Translations under genes and position numbers: made by a program
The notes under the pieces: generated by a model
What the model saw: the letters and a program-made list of their open reading frames with translations, nothing else
Databases searched by the model: none
What the model was told of the DNA's origin: nothing
From: JAYQUR01 sp038133505
Lineage (GTDB): Bacteria > Pseudomonadota > Alphaproteobacteria > MPNO01 > UBA830
Length of the DNA stretch: 5,076 nucleotides
Assembly (NCBI GenBank): GCA_038133505.1
Contig: JAYPTI010000192.1
Coordinates: 1 to 5,076, forward strand
Direction of reading: 5' to 3'
In this document: piece after piece, positions 1 through 5,076 of the stretch
How the letters are laid out: each line of letters starts with the position of its first letter
Position numbering within the stretch: position 1 is the stretch's first letter

Positions 1-58
1 CCTCATGGGTGGCCGGGAGGGGGAGCGGGCCGGAACCGCCGAAGATGATTGCAGAACA

Positions 59-76
59 GGCCCGATATCGCGGGCC
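59..76. repeat. GC-rich inverted repeat upstream of the first permease
   Basis: GGCCCG (59-64) and CGGGCC (71-76) are perfect reverse complements around the 6-nt spacer ATATCG; the sub-stretch 63-70 (CGATATCG) is itself palindromic. No T-run follows, so an intrinsic terminator is unlikely. It lies 45 nt before the chosen start of the first permease and could be an operator or the remnant of an upstream gene's hairpin. No convincing sigma-70 promoter was found in 1-120, and function is unproven. Confidence 0.35.
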
Positions 77-120
77 GGAAACACCTGATAGTGTGGCGTT
101 TCCATCCGGATCGATCCTCA

Positions 121-1029
121 ATGTCCAGCCCGTCCGCATCCGTAACGGCCCGAAATCAGGCCATGAGCACGGCGCTTTTCAGCGCCGTCGCGGCGCTGTT
201 CATCTTTTTCTGGGCAAGCGGGTTCGTCGCCGCGAAGTACGGCCTTCCCTATGCCGAGCCGTTCACGCTGATGGCCTGCCGCTTCGTCGTCGGCTCGGCG
301 ATCCTCGTGCCGGCCTGTTTCTTCCTGAAGGCGACGTGGCCGGCGACGCGGGTCGAGGCGTTTCACATTCTCGTCGCGGGCTTCTTGGTCCAGACGGTAT
401 ACCTGATGGGCGTCTATTCGGGGATAAATATCGGCGTTTCGACCGGCGTCACGGCGCTGGTCGTCGGCCTCCAGCCGCTGCTGACCGGCGCGCTCGCGGG
501 CATGGTTCTCGGCGAACGGGTCACGCGGCGGAACTGGATCGGCCTCGCGCTCGGCTTCTCCGGCCTCGCGCTGGTCGTCGTCGAAAGGGTCGCGTCTCCG
601 ACCGAAACGCTGTGGGGCCTCGGGCTCTGCGTCCTCGCGCTGATCGGGATCACGCTCGGCACGCTCTATCAGAAGAAGTTTTGCGGCGCCTTCGACGTGC
701 GCACCGGTGTCGCGATGCAGAACGTGATGTCGGGCATCGTGATGGTCTGCATCGCCATGGCGACCGAGACGATGAAGATCGACTGGACCGGCGAATTCGT
801 CTTCGCGGTGCTGTGGTCGGCGGTCGGCCTCTCGGTGATCGCGATCTGCCTCTATTACTGGATGATCCAGCGCGGCGCGGCGGCGCGCGTGACCAGCCTG
901 ATCTATCTCAGCCCGCCGACGACGGCGCTGATGGGCTGGGCGGTGTTCGGCGAGGTGATGTCGTGGATGGCGATCGGCGGCATGGCGCTCGCGATGGCGG
1001 GCGTCGCGCTCGCGGTGACGCGGAAGTAG
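121..1029 (+). CDS. EamA/DMT-family transporter (first of a tandem pair)
   Basis: This is an inner-membrane permease of the drug/metabolite transporter superfamily, 302 aa from this start and typical for a ten-helix, two-EamA-repeat protein. The first EamA repeat is about residues 22-154, with WASGF at 31-35, YAEPFT at 44-49 and the LQPLLTG...LGERV signature at 117-133. The second is about 164-299, with LYQKK at 182-186 and YLSPPTTALMGW...FGE at 262-278. Helices are almost uninterrupted hydrophobic stretches. Family members export or import amino acids, nucleosides, drugs or other small metabolites; the substrate cannot be read from sequence. The start is uncertain. ATG 121 has only a weak GGA 10 nt upstream. 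The in-frame ATG 163 (giving 288 aa) matches the N-terminus of the paralogue next door better but has no well-placed ribosome site. A TTG at 49 is also in frame and less likely. Only 4 nt separate it from the next permease, so the two are surely cotranscribed. Confidence 0.9.
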   Translation: MSSPSASVTARNQAMSTALFSAVAALFIFFWASGFVAAKYGLPYAEPFTLMACRFVVGSAILVPACFFLKATWPATRVEAFHILVAGFLVQTVYLMGVYSGINIGVSTGVTALVVGLQPLLTGALAGMVLGERVTRRNWIGLALGFSGLALVVVERVASPTETLWGLGLCVLALIGITLGTLYQKKFCGAFDVRTGVAMQNVMSGIVMVCIAMATETMKIDWTGEFVFAVLWSAVGLSVIAICLYYWMIQRGAAARVTSLIYLSPPTTALMGWAVFGEVMSWMAIGGMALAMAGVALAVTRK

Positions 1030-1033
1030 CCCG

Positions 1034-1921
1034 ATGCAGGACGCCCGCAAACTGCTGATCCGCGCGATGCCGCTGCTGTTCATCCTCACATGGGCGTCCG
1101 GATTTCCGATCACGCGTTTCGGTCTCGAATATGCGGAGCCGTTCACGATCCTCTGGGTCCGCTCGGCGGTGGCAGTCGTCTGCGTCGGTCTCTACGTGCT
1201 CGCGATCGGGGTGCGCTGGCCCCGCCCGCGCGAAATCTTCCATATCGCGGTCGTTGGCGTGACGCTGCAGACCCTCTATCTCGGCTCGATGTTCATGGCG
1301 CTGAGCGGCGGCGTCAGCCAGGGCGTCGCGGCGCTGATCGCGGGCATGCAGCCGCTTCTGACGGCGGCCGCGGTCGGCGTCACGCTCGGCGAGAAGGTCT
1401 CTCCGCGCCAGTGGGCGGGCTTCTTCCTCGGCTTCGCGGGCCTCGCGATCGTCGTCTCCGAACGCGCGGGCGTCGGCGTGGGCACGACCACGGGCTTCAT
1501 CTTTTCCGGCCTGACGCCGATCTTCATCACGGCCGCCTCGCTCTATCAGAAGAAGTACTGCGCCACGTCGGACCTCCGCATCGTCGTGGTCGTCCAGCAG
1601 GCGGCGGCGGGTTTCTGCAACTTCTGCATCGCCATGGCGCTGGAGACGGGCGACATCGTCTGGGGGCCCGAAATCGTCTTCACGTGGATCTGGCTCGTCG
1701 TGGTGCTCACCATCGGCGCGAACAATCTCTACTACCTGATGCTGCGCCACGGCGAGGCGTCGCGCGTCTCGAGCCTGTTCTACCTGACGCCGCCGACCGC
1801 GGTGCTGCTCGGCTGGATCACCTACGGCGAGACGATGGGCGCCATCGCGCTTGCCGGCTTCGCGGTCTCGGTCGCGGGCGTCTTCCTCGTCACCCGGTCC
1901 CGGGCAAAGAAGAAAGCATGA
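1034..1921 (+). CDS. EamA/DMT-family transporter (second of a tandem pair)
   Basis: This 295-aa inner-membrane permease has the same two-EamA-repeat architecture as its upstream neighbour. Repeat one is about residues 10-142, with TWASGF at 19-24, YAEPFT at 33-38 and MQPLLT...LGEKV at 105-122. Repeat two is about 152-287, with LYQKKYC at 170-176 and YLTPPTAVLLGW...YGE at 250-266. It ends in a basic tail (RSRAKKKA), consistent with a cytosolic C-terminus. The ATG follows CGGAAG (1021-1026) by 7 nt, a credible ribosome site inside the end of the upstream gene. The two permeases align over their full length and share landmark motifs, so they look like an old tandem duplication. Substrate is unknown. 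They could act separately or as a hetero-oligomer, which is conjecture. Its stop overlaps the start of the downstream ChaC gene (ATGA, 1918-1921), implying translational coupling. Confidence 0.93.
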   Translation: MQDARKLLIRAMPLLFILTWASGFPITRFGLEYAEPFTILWVRSAVAVVCVGLYVLAIGVRWPRPREIFHIAVVGVTLQTLYLGSMFMALSGGVSQGVAALIAGMQPLLTAAAVGVTLGEKVSPRQWAGFFLGFAGLAIVVSERAGVGVGTTTGFIFSGLTPIFITAASLYQKKYCATSDLRIVVVVQQAAAGFCNFCIAMALETGDIVWGPEIVFTWIWLVVVLTIGANNLYYLMLRHGEASRVSSLFYLTPPTAVLLGWITYGETMGAIALAGFAVSVAGVFLVTRSRAKKKA

Positions 1922-2481
1922 CCGGCGGACGGCTGAACATCTCCACGCCGGGCGGGTTCTGGTTCTTCGGCTACGGCTCGCTCATGTGGGACCCGCCGTT
2001 CCCGGTCGCCGAGGCGCAGCCGGCGCGGCTCTACGGCTGGCACCGGTCGTTCTGCGTCAGCTCGGAAAACTATCGCGGCACGCCCGAACGGCCCGGCCTG
2101 TCGCTCGGCCTCGACCGCGGCGGCTCGTGCACGGGGCTCGCGCTCCGGGTGGACGACGACGTGCGCGACGTCGCCATCCGCGAGATCGAGAAGCGCGAAA
2201 TGACCGACGACCCGATCTACGTCTGCCGGGCCGTCCGGCTCCATGTCCCGGACGGGGCGGTCGACGGCTACGCCCTCGTCGTCGATCCGGTGGAGCGCAT
2301 CTACGCCGGGCGGCAGGACTTCGAGGAAACCGCGCGGATCATCGCCGCCGCGACCGGCAAACGCGGCCCCAATGTCGACTATCTCGCCAACACGGTCGCC
2401 CATCTCGACGAGATGGGGATCGCCGAGGGCCACCTGCATGCGCTGCTTCGCCGCGTGCGGGAAATCGGGAATCGGGGCTGA
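1918..2481 (+). CDS. chaC: ChaC-like gamma-glutamylcyclotransferase
   Basis: The 187-aa product matches the ChaC family, cytosolic enzymes that cleave glutathione into 5-oxoproline and Cys-Gly. The N-terminus carries FFGYGSLMW (16-24), the glycine-rich loop that binds the gamma-glutamyl group. The REM at 93-95 supplies the expected catalytic glutamate (E94), followed by a bacterial-type Y/C-R strand at 101-104. The C-terminal signature GPNVDYLANTVAHL is at 150-163. Length is usual for a bacterial ChaC and nothing appears truncated. The start is fixed by the ATGA overlap with the upstream permease; the site before it is only a weak purine run (about 1906-1916), as expected for a translationally coupled gene. 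Being joined to two DMT permeases suggests a link to thiol, amino-acid or gamma-glutamyl metabolite handling, but this is inference. The chaC symbol reflects family membership; activity on glutathione rather than another gamma-glutamyl compound is not shown. Confidence 0.92.
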   Translation: MTGGRLNISTPGGFWFFGYGSLMWDPPFPVAEAQPARLYGWHRSFCVSSENYRGTPERPGLSLGLDRGGSCTGLALRVDDDVRDVAIREIEKREMTDDPIYVCRAVRLHVPDGAVDGYALVVDPVERIYAGRQDFEETARIIAAATGKRGPNVDYLANTVAHLDEMGIAEGHLHALLRRVREIGNRG

Positions 2482-2555
2482 GGCGGTGGCGCGGGCGCGG
2501 CGGAACGCCTATTAAGGCCCCCAAGAAACGCGAACGACCGGGCGGGAGGCGCCAG
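2482..2555 (+). other. 74-nt intergenic gap before the FAH pair
   Basis: This gap separates the permease/ChaC unit from the FAH pair. It is strongly GC-rich except for a small AT island with a minimal hairpin, GCCT-ATTA-AGGC (2507-2518). TATTAA at 2510-2515 matches four of six positions of a -10 box, but no matching -35 is seen, so a promoter here is only a possibility. The 3' end carries the ribosome site GGGAGG (2544-2549). Read-through from the chaC-like gene is equally plausible. Confidence 0.3.
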
Positions 2556-3404
2556 ATGAAACTGATCAGCTATCGGCATGCGGGGCGCGAGGCCTACGGC
2601 GTCGTCAAGGACGGCGGCATCGTCGACATGAGCGCGCGGCTGGACCATGCGACGCTGAAACAGGCCATCGCGGGCCTGTCGATCAGCGAGATGGAACGGC
2701 TGGCGGCGAGCGCGGATGCCGACGTGTCGCTCGACGACATCGACTACATGTTTCCCATTACCTCGCCCGAGAAGATCTTCTGCATCGGCCGCAACTACCG
2801 CGCCTATCACGAAGTGATCGAGGAAGGCGGCCCGATGCAGTGGCCGAGCATCTTCCCGCGCTTCGCCTCCAGCTTCGCGCCGCACGGCGAGGCGATCCAC
2901 CGGCCGCAGGCCTCCGAACAGCTCGACTACGAGGGCGAGATCGGCGTGATCATCGGCAAGTCCGGCCGCCATATCCCGGAAGAGCGCGCGCTCGACTACG
3001 TCGCCGGCTACACGATCATCAACGAAGGCACGGTGCGCGACTGGCTGAAGAAGGGCGCGCAGAACTGCCCGGGCAAGAACTTCCACCGGTCAGGCTCGAT
3101 CGGGCCGTGGATGGTCACGCGCGACGAGATCGACGATCTCGACAAGCTGCGGATCGTCACCACGGTCGACGGCGAGACCCGCCAGGACGGCGGCAGCGAC
3201 ATGATGATCTTCAAGATCCCGCACGTGATCTCGCACATCTCGACCATCACCTGGCTGGAGCCTGGCGACATGATCGCCACCGGCTCGCCGGGCGGCTCCG
3301 CCATCGAGAGCGACCCGCCCAAGTGGCTGACGGCGGGACAGTCGATCAGCGTCAATATCGAGCCGATCGGCACGCTTTCGAATACGATTGCCGACGAGAA
3401 ATAG
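2556..3404 (+). CDS. FAH-family hydrolase/isomerase, divergent active site
   Basis: This 282-aa cytosolic protein belongs to the fumarylacetoacetate hydrolase family, which acts on oxo-acids (acylpyruvate hydrolysis, hydratase, decarboxylase or isomerase reactions) using Mg2+ or Mn2+. A short N-terminal domain (about 1-65, of the type often found before FAH domains) precedes the FAH domain (about 72-278). Visible landmarks are KIFCIGRNY (73-81), DYEGE (124-128) giving metal ligands E126 and E128, DYVAGYTI (147-154), PGKNF (172-176) with the conserved Lys174, and TGSPGG (242-247). Two positions differ from well-studied members. The third metal ligand, usually Asp, is Glu157 (NEGTVRD), and the lid His/Glu pair of FAHD1-type enzymes is displaced (NYRAYHEV at 80-87). 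GGGAGG (2544-2549) lies 6 nt before the ATG and fixes the start. The next gene is a paralogue of equal length, 28 nt away, so the two form an operon. The substrate cannot be assigned; an aromatic-cleavage or related oxo-acid intermediate is likely from the Rieske gene nearby. Confidence 0.93.
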   Translation: MKLISYRHAGREAYGVVKDGGIVDMSARLDHATLKQAIAGLSISEMERLAASADADVSLDDIDYMFPITSPEKIFCIGRNYRAYHEVIEEGGPMQWPSIFPRFASSFAPHGEAIHRPQASEQLDYEGEIGVIIGKSGRHIPEERALDYVAGYTIINEGTVRDWLKKGAQNCPGKNFHRSGSIGPWMVTRDEIDDLDKLRIVTTVDGETRQDGGSDMMIFKIPHVISHISTITWLEPGDMIATGSPGGSAIESDPPKWLTAGQSISVNIEPIGTLSNTIADEK

Positions 3405-3432
3405 AAAAGACCAAGAGACAGGGAGGGAAACT

Positions 3433-4281
3433 ATGAAGCTCGCGAGCTTCTGGGTCGCCGGGCATGAAGGCTTCGGCGCGGTGGTCGACGGCGGGGTCGC
3501 CGAGCTGACGGGACGTCTGTCCGGGCGCCAGCAGATCCTGCGCGACGTGCTGGCGGACGACGCGCTGGCCGAGGCGGCGCAGGTCGTAGACGGCGCCGAA
3601 CCGGACCACGCGCTCGACGAGATCGAGTGGCGCCTGCCGATCCCCGATCCGGAGAAGATCTACTGCGTCGGCCAGAACTACGCCGAGCACATCCGCGAGA
3701 TGGGCATGGAACTGCCGGATTCGCCCAGCATCTTCTCGCGCTATCCGCGCACCTTCGTGCCGCACCTGGGCCAGATGATCATGCCGAGCGACTCCGTCCA
3801 GTTCGATTACGAGGGCGAGATGACGGTCGTGATCGGCCGCGAGGCGCGCCACGTGTCGGAGTCCGACGCGCTCGATTACGTCGCCGGCTACACGATCTGC
3901 AACGACGGCAGCGTCCGCGACTGGCAGCGGCGCGGCCCGCAGGTCGCGCCCGGCAAGAACTGGGAAGCCTCCGGCATGCTCGGCCCGTGGATCGCGACCG
4001 CCGACGAGGCGGGCGATCCCGCGAACATGACCGTCGTCACCCGCGTCAACGGCGAGGACCGCCAGCACGGCAACACGAACGACCTCGTGTTCTCCGCCGC
4101 CTATCTGGTGAGCTACATCTCGACCTTCATCACCCTGATGCCGGGCGACATGATCACCACCGGCTCGCCGCACGGCGTCGCCGCCGGGTTCGATCCGCCC
4201 AAATGGCTGAAACCGGGCGACAGGATCGAGTTCGAGATCGGCGGGATCGGCACGCTTTCGGGCGAGGTGGTGGCGGGGTAA
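3433..4281 (+). CDS. FAH-family hydrolase/isomerase, canonical active site
   Basis: This second FAH-family enzyme is 282 aa, like its upstream neighbour, and aligns with it end to end. Landmarks are KIYCVGQNYAEHIREM (75-90) with His86 and Glu89 at the positions of the catalytic dyad of FAHD1-like acylpyruvases, and DYEGE (125-129) with metal ligands Glu127 and Glu129. NDGSVRDW (157-164) supplies the expected Asp158, PGKN (173-176) holds Lys175, and TGSPHG (243-248) comes near the C-terminus. All expected metal and catalytic residues are therefore present, and I infer an active metal-dependent oxo-acid hydrolase, hydratase or decarboxylase. The N-terminal 65 or so residues form the small accessory domain common in this subgroup. 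GGGAGG (3421-3426) with a 6-nt spacer fixes the ATG. Annotations such as fumarylpyruvate hydrolase, 2-oxohept-3-enedioate hydratase/isomerase or ureidoglycolate lyase are all used for relatives; I cannot choose among them. Confidence 0.94.
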   Translation: MKLASFWVAGHEGFGAVVDGGVAELTGRLSGRQQILRDVLADDALAEAAQVVDGAEPDHALDEIEWRLPIPDPEKIYCVGQNYAEHIREMGMELPDSPSIFSRYPRTFVPHLGQMIMPSDSVQFDYEGEMTVVIGREARHVSESDALDYVAGYTICNDGSVRDWQRRGPQVAPGKNWEASGMLGPWIATADEAGDPANMTVVTRVNGEDRQHGNTNDLVFSAAYLVSYISTFITLMPGDMITTGSPHGVAAGFDPPKWLKPGDRIEFEIGGIGTLSGEVVAG

Positions 4282-4284
4282 GAG

Positions 4285-4300
4285 GCGGCGCGGCTGCCGC
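4285..4300 (+). repeat. Short GC hairpin just after the second FAH gene
   Basis: GCGGC (4285-4289) and GCCGC (4296-4300) can pair around a 6-nt loop, 3 nt past the FAH stop codon. It lacks a T-tract and in this base composition such short stems arise by chance, so it is at most a weak transcript-end or processing structure. Confidence 0.15.
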
Positions 4301-4311
4301 ACACCCCCGCC

Positions 4312-4332
4312 CGTACCGTTAGCAACCTTACG
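4312..4332. promoter_or_regulatory. Candidate operator: imperfect 21-bp palindrome
   Basis: The pattern CGTA-N2-GTT-N3-AAC-N2-TACG is centred on G4322 and pairs at 7 of 10 symmetric positions (CGTA 4312-4315 with TACG 4329-4332; GTT 4318-4320 with AAC 4324-4326). It ends 2 bp before the TTGACA -35 hexamer of the Rieske gene. Arm length and position fit a dimeric transcription factor such as those that control catabolic oxygenase genes. Which family binds is unknown, and no regulator gene lies in the window. Confidence 0.45.
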
Positions 4333-4334
4333 AT

Positions 4335-4364
4335 TTGACAACGGGCCGCCGCGCGCCGCATGCT
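4335..4364 (+). promoter_or_regulatory. Candidate sigma-70 promoter of the Rieske oxygenase gene
   Basis: A perfect -35 hexamer TTGACA (4335-4340) is followed after 18 bp by CATGCT (4359-4364), a poor -10 that matches TATAAT at three positions. A strong -35 with a weak -10 is usual in GC-rich alphaproteobacteria and fits a promoter that is regulated. Transcription would begin near 4371, leaving a leader of about 29 nt that contains the ribosome site (4385-4393) of the downstream gene. Confidence 0.45.
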
Positions 4365-4399
4365 CGGGCCGTGACCGGTTCTTTGGGGAGGGATCCGCC

Positions 4400-5076
4400 A
4401 TGTATCTCTACGACGCCTGGTACGTCGCCGCGTGGGATCACGAGCTGACGGCGGAGCCGCTGGCGCGCACGCTGCTGGAACAGCCGGTGGTGCTGTACCG
4501 CACCGAAGGCGGCACCGCGGTGGCGCTGGAAGACCGCTGCTGCCACCGCCTCGCGCCGCTGTCCAAGGGCAAGGTGATCGGCGAGGAAATCCAGTGCGGC
4601 TATCACGGCCTCATGTTCGCGGCGAACGGCGATTGCACGAAGGTGCCGAGCCAGTCGCGCGTACCGCCGGACGCGCGCGTGCGCTCCTACCCGGTCGTCG
4701 AACGCCACCGCTGGATCTGGATCTGGATGGGCGATCCCGCCCGCGCCGACGACACCCTGATCCCCGACATGTACTGGCACGATTCGTCCGAGTGGGCGTG
4801 CCTCGGCGACCGGTTCTACGTCCACGGGGCCTATCAGGGCATGCTCGACATCGCGATGGACCAGACCCATTCGGCCTACGTGCACCCGACCTCGCTCGCC
4901 AACGACGGAGCGCTGGCGAAGCCGCCCAAGGTAGAGCGCGGCGACCGCACGGTCCGCTGCGCGCGCCTGATGCCGGACGCCGACCCGCCGCCGATCTGGG
5001 CGAACATGGGCAACCGGGCGAAGCCGGGCACGTTCGATGGCAACGTCGATCACTGGATAACCTGGGAATACCAGGC
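4400..5076 (+). CDS. VanA-like Rieske non-heme iron oxygenase, 5' part
   Basis: The first 225 codons of an oxygenase are present and the gene continues past the right edge. It resembles the oxygenase components of vanillate O-demethylase, dicamba demethylase and relatives, which use electrons from a reductase partner to hydroxylate or O/N-demethylate aromatic substrates. The opening DAWYVAAW (5-12) is typical of this group. The Rieske [2Fe-2S] motif is complete: C47-x-H49, 16 residues, C66-x2-H69 (CGYHGL). The catalytic iron site begins with DQTHSAYVHPTS, giving Asp154 as inter-subunit electron bridge and His157 and His162 as ligands; the third ligand, an Asp, should lie beyond the window. 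Ile151 occupies the place of an Asn conserved in VanA and DdmC. GGAGGG (4387-4392) about 8 nt before the ATG supports the start. It has its own apparent promoter and operator, so it probably begins a new transcription unit. Substrate unknown. Confidence 0.95.
   Translation, partial: MYLYDAWYVAAWDHELTAEPLARTLLEQPVVLYRTEGGTAVALEDRCCHRLAPLSKGKVIGEEIQCGYHGLMFAANGDCTKVPSQSRVPPDARVRSYPVVERHRWIWIWMGDPARADDTLIPDMYWHDSSEWACLGDRFYVHGAYQGMLDIAMDQTHSAYVHPTSLANDGALAKPPKVERGDRTVRCARLMPDADPPPIWANMGNRAKPGTFDGNVDHWITWEYQ

Noticed and set aside
1..48. Possible C-terminal tail of an upstream plus-strand gene ending at TGA 46-48
   Set aside because: Only 15 codons are visible (Gly/Arg-rich), another frame is also open to a TGA at 86-88, and nothing distinguishes coding from noncoding.
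9..1058. Plus-strand open frame of 349 codons overlapping the first permease in another frame
   Set aside because: Its translation is dominated by Arg, Gly and Asp with no domain, while the overlapping frame encodes a clear ten-helix EamA protein.
118..1146. Minus-strand open frame of 342 codons across the two permeases
   Set aside because: It is antisense to the permeases, has Arg/His/Asp-rich composition and spans the junction of two real genes.
4282..4311. Intrinsic terminator after the second FAH gene
   Set aside because: The only stem available is 5 bp and there is no T-run after it.
3352..4401. Long minus-strand open frame (349 codons) opposite the second FAH gene
   Set aside because: It is a shadow of the FAH coding sequence, with low-complexity Arg/Asp/His/Ala-rich translation and no motif.
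4328..5053. Long minus-strand open frame (241 codons) opposite the Rieske gene
   Set aside because: It lies antisense to a gene with clear Rieske and iron-site motifs. Its composition (rich in Arg, Ala, Val, His, Asp) is the usual mirror of GC-rich coding DNA and no domain is recognisable.
1..5076. CRISPR array, tRNA/rRNA gene, insertion sequence, toxin-antitoxin or defence genes
   Set aside because: No regularly spaced direct repeats, no tRNA-like cloverleaf or rRNA motifs, no transposase or terminal inverted repeats, and no small paired genes were seen. The long matches present are explained by paralogous coding sequences.

Overview
The window is very G+C rich (about two thirds by eye) and tightly packed, with all recognisable genes on the + strand. 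It has GGGAGG-type Shine-Dalgarno sites, strong G/C third-position bias and an ATGA start-stop overlap. The gene content (EamA transporters, ChaC, FAH-family enzymes and a VanA-like Rieske oxygenase) fits a metabolically versatile proteobacterium, most likely an alphaproteobacterium. That placement is inference; no rRNA or other phylogenetic marker is present.

Layout. Positions 1-120 hold no gene I can defend, only a GC-rich inverted repeat at 59-76. Positions 121-2481 form a compact three-gene unit: two tandem EamA/DMT permeases related to each other, then a ChaC-type gamma-glutamylcyclotransferase whose ATG overlaps the stop of the second permease. A 74-nt gap leads to a second tandem pair, two fumarylacetoacetate-hydrolase (FAH) family enzymes of exactly 282 aa each (2556-3404 and 3433-4281), separated by 28 nt. 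A 118-nt intergenic region follows. It contains an imperfect 21-bp palindrome 2 bp upstream of a consensus -35 hexamer (TTGACA), which marks a new regulated transcription unit. That unit begins with a VanA-like Rieske non-heme iron oxygenase (from 4400) that runs off the right edge.

How the genes may work together. Rieske oxygenases open catabolic routes by hydroxylating or demethylating aromatic and related compounds. FAH-family enzymes commonly act late in such routes, hydrolysing, hydrating or decarboxylating oxo-acid intermediates. The right half therefore looks like part of a small-molecule (probably aromatic) catabolic locus with unknown substrate. The two permeases could move metabolites or amino-acid-like compounds, and ChaC would degrade glutathione or a gamma-glutamyl compound. 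Any link between the left and right halves is conjecture.

No mobile element, CRISPR, RNA gene or defence system is visible, and I do not see an obviously new system. The points most worth a second look are the divergent active-site positions in the first FAH protein compared with its neighbour, the palindrome-plus-promoter upstream of the Rieske gene, and an Ile in the Rieske protein where its relatives carry a conserved Asn.
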